Assembly (NCBI GenBank): GCA_009786735.1
Contig: WQRM01000016.1
Location: 1 to 13,937, forward strand
DNA: 13,937 nt
Reading direction: 5' to 3'
From: Oscillospiraceae bacterium
GTDB taxonomy: Bacteria; Bacillota; Clostridia; Oscillospirales; Acutalibacteraceae
Every line of letters starts with the position of its first letter. Within the stretch, counting starts at the first letter, position 1. Under the pieces are notes generated by a model, which was not told the DNA's origin, did not search any database, and saw only the letters and a list, made by a program, of their open reading frames with translations. A program made the position numbers and the translations under genes. Positions 1 through 6,299 of this stretch are shown one piece after another.

Positions 1-12
1 GGGGGGGGGGGG
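1..12. other. Poly-G run at window edge
   Basis: Twelve consecutive G bases open the window and are followed directly by ordinary sequence. Nothing biological explains them. They most likely come from two-colour sequencing dark cycles or a ragged contig end, so the true contig probably starts at about base 13. Confidence 0.7.
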
Positions 13-17
13 ATGCA

Positions 18-49
18 TAACAACAAGCCCGCAGGAATATCCTGCGGGC
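18..49 (-). terminator. Rho-independent terminator after the parB-like gene
   Basis: On the minus strand a perfect 9-bp GC-rich stem (GCCCGCAGG / CCTGCGGGC, arms at 41-49 and 27-35) closes a 5-base loop and is followed by the T-rich tail TTGTTGTTA. It lies about 30 bases beyond the stop codon of the ParB-like gene, where an intrinsic terminator is expected. The tail is interrupted by G, so termination may be imperfect. Confidence 0.8.
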
Positions 50-77
50 GTTAATATTAGATTGCTGATTGCCAAGC

Positions 78-938
78 TCACACTGCGGTGCCCTGCAGCT
101 GCTTTTGATACAACACATGATACGCGCCTTGTTGTTTCATCAACTGCTCAACTTGATTGGGCTTTTGCTCTTGCATAATCGACTGAATGACCTCCGCGCT
201 GAGCTTGTCCTCTTGCGAGAACTTTTTCATCTTGATGGCCTGTGCCAGCGATGGTGTGGCGGTCTCGGCTTCGATGGCCTCGTGCAGTGCCGCCTGTTCT
301 TCTTTCCGCAGATAGGATAACTCCACCGCCGGGCGGAAAGCGATTGTGCCGTCGTCCACCAGCTGAAGCAGCGGCGGAATGAGCGCGGTTAAGCGGATGT
401 AGCGATGGATTTGACGCGCACTATCATCGCTTTTTTCTGCAAGAATTTCATCTGACCTCGACTTCGTGCCCACTGGGCGCGAAGTTCTTTGTCCCTGCCT
501 AGTCATCGCGCCGAGCCGCATTTTATACGCAAAGGCTTTCTCGCTGGGCAAAACAGTTTCGCGCTGGAAGTTGCTCTCCACCATGTGCACGATGGCCTCG
601 TCGCGGGTCATATTGCGGATGATGACAGGCAAGTCAACGCCCACAAGCTCACAGGCACGCTTGCGCCGATGACCGCTCACCAGTTCGTAGTGCCCATCGT
701 CTGTTTGCCGCACAATCGCGGGGGTGAGCACGCCGTTGGCACGCACGCTCTCAACCAGCGCCTGCATGGCATCGTCGTCGCGCACTTGGTATGGATGGTC
801 AGGGAAAGCATCGATTTCACCGGGCGGGAGCGTGATAATCTTCTCCTGCGCGGCGTTGTCGCGGGTGGCTTGTGTGCTGAATAAATCAGCGTTTTGCTTG
901 GTGGTGGGCACCGCGAATTGTTGTCCTTGTCTGGGCAT
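78..938 (-). CDS. ParB/RepB/Spo0J-family partition protein, integrative-element type
   Basis: This 286-residue protein has the ParB N-terminal CTPase/nuclease-like domain at about residues 34-125, including the motif GHRRKRA (89-95) and the following ESNFQRE (121-127). A helix-turn-helix of KorB type follows at about 163-190 (SARQIHRYIRL). ParB proteins load on parS sites and form CTP-gated clamps that assist DNA segregation; this subfamily is common on Firmicutes integrative conjugative elements and plasmids. The start is fixed by AAGGAG six to seven bases upstream. The C-terminus after NQVEQ (261-265) differs from the longer tail I remember for relatives and may be shortened by some tens of residues. 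No parA partner is visible; it could lie left of the window. It follows the sigK fragment on the same strand, which suggests it sits on DNA inserted into sigK. The family call is firm and the element assignment is inference. Confidence 0.88.
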   Translation of the reverse strand: MPRQGQQFAVPTTKQNADLFSTQATRDNAAQEKIITLPPGEIDAFPDHPYQVRDDDAMQALVESVRANGVLTPAIVRQTDDGHYELVSGHRRKRACELVGVDLPVIIRNMTRDEAIVHMVESNFQRETVLPSEKAFAYKMRLGAMTRQGQRTSRPVGTKSRSDEILAEKSDDSARQIHRYIRLTALIPPLLQLVDDGTIAFRPAVELSYLRKEEQAALHEAIEAETATPSLAQAIKMKKFSQEDKLSAEVIQSIMQEQKPNQVEQLMKQQGAYHVLYQKQLQGTAV

Positions 939-961
939 TTTGGTCTCCTTTTTCGGTAAAA

Positions 962-1072
962 TTAGACCGCAACGCGCACATCGTACTCATAGATAAAAAG
1001 CTTGTCCACTCGCGTGGTTGGTGTGCCAAAAGCCCGAAACACTTCCTTTTTGCTTGTTGTAACTGTTCTTAA
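962..1072 (-). pseudogene. Possible 3' remnant of an unidentified gene at the sigK junction
   Basis: Immediately downstream of the recognisable sigK part, a different minus-strand frame stays open for 36 codons and ends in TAA thirteen bases before the ParB ribosome binding site. Its end (VDKLFIYEYDVRVAV) alternates hydrophobic and polar residues like a terminal beta strand and looks like the natural end of a protein. It has no start codon with a ribosome binding site, because a TGA lies just upstream. It loosely recalls the C-termini of large serine recombinases, which would fit an insertion into sigK, but the match is from memory and weak. It could equally be a chance frame. Confidence 0.25.
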
Positions 1073-1265
1073 TCACATGCACCACCAGCCGTAGGTTGTG
1101 CTCAATGAGCTTATCGCGCGCGAGCTTGTCGCCGGCGGCGTGGGCCTGCAGATATTCCTGTTCTTGTGCGCTGGTCAGTGGTGGCGGAAACGACCCGGTG
1201 TTGCTCAAATGCAGCGCGAAAATGAGAAATTTCGATGAAACCAGTTCAAGTAGCATGTGCAGCAT
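987..1265 (-). pseudogene. sigK: Truncated sporulation sigma factor SigK, N-terminal fragment
   Basis: The reading frame gives 92 residues. Residues 1-25 form the hydrophobic pro-sequence region typical of pro-sigma-K, and residues 26-70 match the start of sigma-K region 1.2/2.1, with FPPPL, the GD..AR..LIEHNLRLV block (45-61) and VHVIK (62-66). Sigma-K directs late mother-cell transcription during sporulation. Homology stops near residue 66-70, after which about 22 unrelated residues lead to a stop; the DNA-binding regions 2.4 to 4.2 are absent, whereas the full protein is about 230-240 residues. The ATG at 1265 was chosen because GAGGGGG lies 9 bases upstream and the hydrophobic leader starts there. 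Either the gene is dead, or it is interrupted by an element like skin in Bacillus subtilis and Clostridioides difficile with the rest beyond the left edge. It is unlikely to give a working sigma factor as it stands. Confidence 0.75.
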
Positions 1266-1318
1266 AAAAAATGCCCCCTCTTCGTTAATAGTGCAGTATA
1301 TGCACAACGAAGAGGGGG
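1266..1318 (-). terminator. Long hairpin terminator after mrr, overlapping the sigK fragment's RBS
   Basis: The arms CCCCCTCTTCGTT (1274-1286) and AACGAAGAGGGGG (1306-1318) pair perfectly over 13 bp. An inner GTGCA/TGCAC pair extends the helix, with four unpaired bases on one side and a short AT loop. Read on the minus strand, the stem is followed by CA and six T residues, so it is a textbook intrinsic terminator 28 bases past the mrr stop codon. The descending arm also contains the only good ribosome binding site of the sigK fragment, and the T tract ends at the sigK ATG. Read-through messages would therefore have that site locked in the stem. Confidence 0.85.
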
Positions 1319-1345
1319 ACTACCCTACATGCTTTGATGATTTTA

Positions 1346-2305
1346 TCAGGATAAACAGTCGTCAAAGTCAGACAACACTTTTTTGATTTCATAGGTGCGT
1401 TCAGTTGAAACACCAAGATTGTATTCCATCATGAGGTTCGCCAAATCGTTGCCATTGATTAGCACAATGTGATTTTCTTTGGCAAACTCAATGGCTGGTT
1501 TTGCGAATTTTGCGGTGGTAACAAACAGGCCCTTCCCCTCTTTGCGAGCGATTGCGCCAGCAAATGTCTGCACATCGGGACGGCCGATGGTGCTATCGAG
1601 CGCATGCCGTTTTGCTTGAATAAAGATGTTTGAAAATCCAAGCTTATCTTCGCGGATGATCCCATCAATTCCTTCGTCATGTGAACGTGAAGTTACAATA
1701 CCTTCGCCGTCGAGCATGCCGCCATAGCCCATTTTCATCAATAATTTCACCACGAGCTTTTCAAAAAACACAGCATCTTGTTGCATGATTTCATTGAGCA
1801 ATTCATCTTTTAGTGCGGCATTTATGGTTGAAAACGCTTGCTCCATGGTGGCTACCGGCGTGTCGGCATCTTCGCCGAGTTCGTTGACAATGGTCGTTGT
1901 GGTTTCGTCGAATGTTGAACTTTCGTATGTACGCTTCAAGTGCTCTAGGTACTCAACTGTGCTTTTCACGATGGTTTCACTCAGCGTGCTGCCGTGCTGT
2001 TGATACAACTGCTGCCCCAGTTCACTTACTTGGTATTCTCCACGTCTTGGACGTTTAAGCAAGCCAGCCGTGCACAAAATACTGATTGCCCAGCTTGCCC
2101 TATCTTCAATGATGATTCCGTTTCCGCTTTCGTATATCATGTGTCGCAACTCTTCGGGCAAGGAAATAGCACCAGCAACTGCGGCTTTTAATTCTTTTAC
2201 GTGCCACGTGGCTCTTTGCAACGCAACATGCATTACCACTGGGATTAGTGCATCCCAAGTTGGTAGGTCATGTTTGCTTCTTTTCAAATTGCTGTACATA
2301 TACAT
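1346..2305 (-). CDS. mrr: Mrr family restriction endonuclease (type IV)
   Basis: This 319-residue protein has the full two-domain Mrr plan. Residues about 10-100 are the winged-helix Mrr N-terminal domain, with the typical RGEYQVSELGQQL segment (88-100). Residues about 172-297 are the Mrr catalytic domain of the PD-(D/E)xK fold. Visible active-site residues are D214 in HDEGIDGII and the QAK triad (230-232) in IFIQAKRH; glutamine in place of the glutamate is common in this family. GRPDVQTFAGA (241-251) and GLFVTTAKF (259-267) are further family blocks. Mrr enzymes cut DNA that carries foreign methylation. Start: AGAGGTG lies 7 bases before the ATG. It begins 48 bases after the microprotein gene of the hyp operon on the same strand, so read-through from that operon is possible; a weak extended -10 lies directly upstream. 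It ends at a strong terminator. Confidence 0.92.
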   Translation of the reverse strand: MYMYSNLKRSKHDLPTWDALIPVVMHVALQRATWHVKELKAAVAGAISLPEELRHMIYESGNGIIIEDRASWAISILCTAGLLKRPRRGEYQVSELGQQLYQQHGSTLSETIVKSTVEYLEHLKRTYESSTFDETTTTIVNELGEDADTPVATMEQAFSTINAALKDELLNEIMQQDAVFFEKLVVKLLMKMGYGGMLDGEGIVTSRSHDEGIDGIIREDKLGFSNIFIQAKRHALDSTIGRPDVQTFAGAIARKEGKGLFVTTAKFAKPAIEFAKENHIVLINGNDLANLMMEYNLGVSTERTYEIKKVLSDFDDCLS

Positions 2306-2324
2306 AATAATTCACCTCTCACCT

Positions 2325-2333
2325 ATTGTAGCA
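2325..2333 (-). promoter_or_regulatory. Possible extended -10 promoter element before mrr
   Basis: On the minus strand TGCTACAAT matches an extended -10 (TGn plus TACAAT). No good -35 is seen at 16-18 bases (the best is TAGGAA). The predicted start of transcription would fall in the mrr ribosome binding site, leaving a very short leader. This makes the call weak; mrr may be read from the upstream operon instead. Confidence 0.25.
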
Positions 2334-2353
2334 TGGACGTGCGCGTTTTCCTA

Positions 2354-2503
2354 CTAGTCATGAATGCTTTTTTTGTCAATGTAGACCTTCTTGTACACCC
2401 GATACATGTTGATGGGCCGCAGCATGCGCAGCACATGCACCAGCACAACCAGTGCCGCCACGCCAATCAGCGCAAGCAACCCAATGAGCAACCAAATCCA
2501 CAT
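2354..2503 (-). CDS. 49-residue single-pass membrane microprotein
   Basis: A short frame starts 4 bases after the hypB stop codon. It has GGAGG at 2513-2517, nine bases upstream of its ATG, inside the end of hypB. The product begins MWIWLLIGLLALIGV and stays hydrophobic to about residue 26, then continues with the basic stretch RMLRPINMYRVYKKVY and a polar end. This is a typical one-helix membrane protein with a positively charged inside tail. I do not recognise a family. Spacing, ribosome binding site and composition all support a real gene translated with hypB. It may anchor or partner another product of the operon, but nothing in the sequence shows which. Confidence 0.7.
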   Translation of the reverse strand: MWIWLLIGLLALIGVAALVVLVHVLRMLRPINMYRVYKKVYIDKKSIHD

Positions 2504-2507
2504 GAGA

Positions 2508-3176
2508 TTACGCCTCCTTCCAGTTCATCACTTCGCGGTGCAGCCAGTCTGTCCACTGCGCCACATTTTGCCCGGTTTTGGCGGAAAGCTCGAATATCTC
2601 CACCGCCGAGTTGAGCTTTTTCGCACGGTCTTTCAGCGCGTCTGCATCAAAATCGAAATAGTCTTGGCAGTCGATCTTGCTCACGACCAAAGCATCCACC
2701 TCGCTGAACATCAGCGGATACTTCAGCGGTTTGTCGTCGCCCTCAGGCACGCTGAGCAGCATCATCTGCTTGCTCGCGCCGGTGTCGAACTCTGCCGGGC
2801 AAACCAAGTTGCCCACATTCTCCAGTATGACCAAGTCCAGCCCATCGATGCCGAGGTTATCAAGCCCCTGGCGCACCATGCCTGCGTCCAGGTGGCACAT
2901 GCCGCCGGTGTGCAGCTGCACAGTGCGTACGCCGGTTTTTGCCACTTTTTCGGCATCCACGGCGGAGTCAATGTCGGCTTCAATCACGCCGATGTTCAGC
3001 TGTTCTTTCAGCGCCTCAATGGTGCGCAGCAACAGCGTGGTTTTGCCGCTGCCGGGTGCACTCATCACGTTGAGCAGGAACACACCTTTGCTCTTGAGCT
3101 CGCCGCGCAAGATTTCCGCCTCGCGGTCGTTGTTTTCATACACACTCTTCTTGATCTCGAAGATTTTCACCGCCAT
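2508..3176 (-). CDS. hypB: Nickel-inserting GTPase HypB
   Basis: HypB is the GTPase that, with HypA, delivers nickel to [NiFe] hydrogenase and sometimes other nickel enzymes in the cytoplasm. The 222-residue protein shows the P-loop SAPGSGKTT (39-47), the switch region EADIDSAVDAEKV (66-78), the metal-binding Cys94-His95 in GGMCHLDAG, the ENVGNLVCP block (119-127) with Cys127, and SAKTG (198-202). The base-recognition motif reads SKID (166-169) rather than NKxD. The N-terminal histidine-rich nickel store and the CxxCGC motif of some HypB proteins are absent. Its ATG is preceded by GGGAG and lies within the end of hypA (41-base overlap), indicating coupled translation. No hydrogenase structural gene is nearby, so the recipient enzyme is unknown. 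Confidence 0.95.
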   Translation of the reverse strand: MAVKIFEIKKSVYENNDREAEILRGELKSKGVFLLNVMSAPGSGKTTLLLRTIEALKEQLNIGVIEADIDSAVDAEKVAKTGVRTVQLHTGGMCHLDAGMVRQGLDNLGIDGLDLVILENVGNLVCPAEFDTGASKQMMLLSVPEGDDKPLKYPLMFSEVDALVVSKIDCQDYFDFDADALKDRAKKLNSAVEIFELSAKTGQNVAQWTDWLHREVMNWKEA

Positions 3177-3531
3177 GTTCGTCTCCCGATTCTATCACAA
3201 TTTCTTTGATGAGCAGCTCCATGCCGCTCACGATGGTTTTGTCGCGGCTTTTGCAGGCGGGGCATGCGCCCTCATGCTTGAACACGTTATACATGTTGCG
3301 GCAACCGCTGCATAGCCCTCTACCCGGACGGATGATGACCTCCAGCTGCGTGCCCTTGAACAGCGGCCAATCTTCCGTGAGAATGGGGTAAAACGTGTCA
3401 AACATCGTGGGGATAATCCCGGTGAGCTCGCCGACTTCCAGCACAACTTTAGCGATTTGCGCAATATTATTCGCCTGCGCGAATGCTTCAACGGTTTCTA
3501 GCGCGTGTTTCAGCACGCCAACTTCATGCAT
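3136..3531 (-). CDS. hypA: Nickel metallochaperone HypA
   Basis: The 131-residue product starts MHEV, where His2 is the nickel ligand at the processed N-terminus of HypA, so the ATG at 3531 must be the start. A zinc-binding domain with two CxxC pairs (Cys74/Cys77 and Cys90/Cys93) follows, and then the family's end block SGMELLIKEIVIE (102-114). HypA binds nickel, docks on HypB and hands the metal to the target apoenzyme. The last ~17 residues (ESGDEHGGENLRDQEECV region) run past the usual family end, are highly charged and overlap the start of hypB. The gene begins one base after the oxidoreductase stop codon and has AAAGGAA upstream, so it is tightly coupled to that gene. Confidence 0.94.
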   Translation of the reverse strand: MHEVGVLKHALETVEAFAQANNIAQIAKVVLEVGELTGIIPTMFDTFYPILTEDWPLFKGTQLEVIIRPGRGLCSGCRNMYNVFKHEGACPACKSRDKTIVSGMELLIKEIVIESGDEHGGENLRDQEECV

Positions 3532-3532
3532 A

Positions 3533-6283
3533 TCAGTCGTTCCTTTTCACGGCTCTGGCAGCAATGCGCAATGGACGGGTGACCGCCTCTTTGACAACCT
3601 TCAGCGGCAACAACTCATAGGGCACACCGTGTGCGTCGAATTTCCTGTCCAAACGCACTGCGTCGAACTTGCAATGCGCCGCGCAAAGTCCGCAGCCAAT
3701 GCAGGTGTTTTGATCCACGTGCGCAATGCCGCACTTCAGGCAGCGCGCGGCCTCCAGCTTCACCTGCTCCTCGGTGAAGATTTCACGGTCATCTGCGAAG
3801 GTGCAGGCTTTTGCCGCGTTGTGTGCAGCCTTTTGGCGCGGCGTGGAGTCATAGTCTCCAATGACCATGTTGTCTTTGTTGAGGTAGTGATACTCCAGTC
3901 GGTCGCGCCCCAAAACAAGGTGATGCCCCTCCCACACCGCGCGGTGTAGGCTCTCCGCGCCCTGCTTGCCTGCCGCAATGGCATCAATGGCGAACGACGG
4001 CCCGGTGAAGGCATCGCCGCCGGCGAAGATGTCGCGCTGTGCGGTGGCATAGGTGAAGCTGTCTGCAACCACGGTGGCGTTCGCGTTGAGCTGCACGTCA
4101 GTGCCGTCCAGCAGGTTGCCCCACTCAATGGTTTGACCAATGGCGGGCAGCACGAAGTCCGCCTTCACCAGCATGGTTTCGTCGCTAAACTGCGGTGCAA
4201 ACCGCCCGGTCTCGTCCTTCACGCGCGTGCATCGTTGGAAGAGCACACCGGTGACCGTGCCGTTTTCGGTCACGATTTCTTTTGGCCCCCAGCCGCAGTG
4301 GATGGCGACATTTTCGTGCAGGGTTTCTTCAATTTCATCTTCTGCGGCAGGCATTTCGTCCTTGCTTTCCAGGCAATACAGCGCAACGTTGTTGCCGCCA
4401 CAGCGCACGGCCGTGCGGGCAACGTCAATCGCCACATTGCCGCCGCCGATGACCACAACATCGCCGCTTAACGTCGGCACATCGCCGAGGTTCACGCTGC
4501 GCAGGAAGTCAACGCCGGAGGTCACGCCTTGGGCATCTTCGCCCGCCAGCCCCAGCTTGCGGCCGCCTTGCGCGCCAATGGCCAAGTAGAAGCCCAAGTA
4601 GCCATCATCGCGCAGCTGCTGGATGGTGGTGTCTTTGCCCACCTCAACGCCGGTCACAAACTGCACACCGAGCTCGCGCAGCACGTCGATTTCGGCTTCA
4701 ATCACGTCTTTCTCCAAGCGGAACGACGGAATGCCCAGCGTGAGCATGCCGCCGAGGCGCTGCTCTTTCTCAAACACGGTCACGTCGTGGCCGTAAACCG
4801 CGAGGTAATACGCGCAGGAAATGCCCGCAGGGCCCGAGCCAATCACGGCAATTTTCTTGCCCTTGTCGTATAGCTTCGTGGGCACAAAGCGCGTTTCGGC
4901 GTTGAGCTCCTGCTGCGCGATGAACTTCTTCACTTCATCAATCGCAACCGGGGAGTCCACGTCGCCGCGGGTGCACACATCCTCGCACTTGCGCGAGCAG
5001 ATGCGTCCGCACACCGCCGGCAGCGGGTTTTTCTTCTTGATAACTTCGAGCGCTTCGAGGTACTTGCCCTCTGCCGCCTTTTGCAAGTAGCCCTGCACCG
5101 ACACATGCGCCGGGCAGTTCACTTTGCAGGGCGCAGTGCCAGTTTCAAGCACGTCTTTGCGGGTCACGAGGAAGTCCTTGCCCGGCCATTTTTTCTTGCT
5201 CCACACATGGTCGTGCGCAGTTGGCGTGGGCTTGATTTTCGTGGGCACTTTCTCGCACAGCTTTTGGCTAAGCCTTGCCGCGTTTTGCGGGCAGATCTCC
5301 ATGCAAGCACCGCAGGCCACGCATTTTTCGGCATCCACCTGCGCCAAGTAGTTCGAGCGCGACATGTTCGGCGCGCCCACATACCAGTTGGTGCGCAGGG
5401 CAATGCAGGTGGTGTATTCACAGTTGCACAGCGCGAACGCTTCGTTCGAGCCGTCCACGTTGCTCGCCTGATGCACATAGCCGCGCTCCTCAGACTTGCG
5501 CACGATGGCATAGGCTTCTTCTTTGTCAATGCGGCGAACCTCTTTGCCGTGGCGAATCAACGCATCAACCAATTCGCCTAAGATGATGCAGACTTCGCCC
5601 TCCAGGTCGTGCGTGGCTTCGCCAACCATGCGGCGGCAGCGGCGGCACTCGCATTCGATGACACCCAAGCGGTTTTCGTTGCCATACTTCTCAATCCAGT
5701 ACGAAACTTCTTCGTAGTCTGCCCTGTGGGGGTTGTGCGCAATGGACTTTTGCACCGGCACCGCACGCATGAGCGCCGCACTGTTGGGCATGAACTTGGA
5801 AATCCGGTTCGGCATCTCTCGCCCATAATTCATAAACCCGGGCGCAAGTTCGGGGTATTGGTCGGTGCGCCACTTTTCCACGCACATGATTTCAATGGTG
5901 CCCGGCACCAAAATGGGCAGCTTAATCATGTCCACGCCGTCGTGGTCCAGGCAAAACTCCAACACGCCGGTGTAGCCCAGTTGCTCCACCAGCTCTGCCA
6001 CGCGTTCAACCGGCATGCCAGCCACTTCGGCAAGCTCGGGGATGTAATATTTCTGCCGCAGGTTCATCTTCAGCATCAAGTCCAGCATTTCGTCCGTCAC
6101 GTGCCGGTCAAGCGTCACATATTCCCACGATGACTCGCTGGGAAATGGGTTGAGTATGTTCACATGCCGAATGAACTTAATGAGCTTTTTGCGGCGGCCG
6201 GGGGTTCTGACTTTTTGCCAGTCCTCCATGATTTTTTGTTCTTCTTGTGACACAAGCGGCACAAGCGGTGTTTTCTTCGCCAT
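3533..6283 (-). CDS. GltD/NfnB-like FAD- and NAD(P)-dependent oxidoreductase with N- and C-terminal ferredoxin modules
   Basis: This large cytoplasmic protein (916 residues from the ATG at 6283; numbers below count from a TTG nine codons upstream) has three parts. Residues about 10-325 include a winged-helix-like segment (~75-130) and cysteine clusters: Cys220, Cys222, Cys225, Cys241 and CNCEYTTC (295-302). A ferredoxin motif CVACGACMEICP follows (330-341). Residues about 385-800 are the glutamate-synthase small-subunit module: a cluster-binding region with Cys395, 399, 434, 438, 442 and 446, an FAD site GSGPAG (491-496), an NAD(P) site GGGNVA (622-627) and the second FAD motif AGGDAFTG (763-770). 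The end carries CLKC (857-860) and a ferredoxin motif CIGCGLCAAHC (870-880). Such proteins pass electrons between NAD(P)H, FAD and ferredoxin; the substrate here is unknown. The ATG at 6283 is preferred because AGGAAGGGG lies just upstream, after the lipoprotein stop. HypA follows after one base. Confidence 0.88.
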   Translation of the reverse strand: MAKKTPLVPLVSQEEQKIMEDWQKVRTPGRRKKLIKFIRHVNILNPFPSESSWEYVTLDRHVTDEMLDLMLKMNLRQKYYIPELAEVAGMPVERVAELVEQLGYTGVLEFCLDHDGVDMIKLPILVPGTIEIMCVEKWRTDQYPELAPGFMNYGREMPNRISKFMPNSAALMRAVPVQKSIAHNPHRADYEEVSYWIEKYGNENRLGVIECECRRCRRMVGEATHDLEGEVCIILGELVDALIRHGKEVRRIDKEEAYAIVRKSEERGYVHQASNVDGSNEAFALCNCEYTTCIALRTNWYVGAPNMSRSNYLAQVDAEKCVACGACMEICPQNAARLSQKLCEKVPTKIKPTPTAHDHVWSKKKWPGKDFLVTRKDVLETGTAPCKVNCPAHVSVQGYLQKAAEGKYLEALEVIKKKNPLPAVCGRICSRKCEDVCTRGDVDSPVAIDEVKKFIAQQELNAETRFVPTKLYDKGKKIAVIGSGPAGISCAYYLAVYGHDVTVFEKEQRLGGMLTLGIPSFRLEKDVIEAEIDVLRELGVQFVTGVEVGKDTTIQQLRDDGYLGFYLAIGAQGGRKLGLAGEDAQGVTSGVDFLRSVNLGDVPTLSGDVVVIGGGNVAIDVARTAVRCGGNNVALYCLESKDEMPAAEDEIEETLHENVAIHCGWGPKEIVTENGTVTGVLFQRCTRVKDETGRFAPQFSDETMLVKADFVLPAIGQTIEWGNLLDGTDVQLNANATVVADSFTYATAQRDIFAGGDAFTGPSFAIDAIAAGKQGAESLHRAVWEGHHLVLGRDRLEYHYLNKDNMVIGDYDSTPRQKAAHNAAKACTFADDREIFTEEQVKLEAARCLKCGIAHVDQNTCIGCGLCAAHCKFDAVRLDRKFDAHGVPYELLPLKVVKEAVTRPLRIAARAVKRND

Positions 6284-6299
6284 GTTACGTTCCCCTTCC

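Noticed and set aside
1296..1303. CATATACT on the minus strand as a sigma-E -10 for sigK
   Set aside because: It resembles CATACAnT but lies in the loop of the terminator hairpin, and no convincing -35 is found at the right distance.
2391..3209. Long plus-strand open frame opposite hypB
   Set aside because: It lies antisense to a gene with complete HypB motifs, has no fitting ribosome binding site, and its histidine/glutamine-rich composition is what the reverse of this coding DNA gives.
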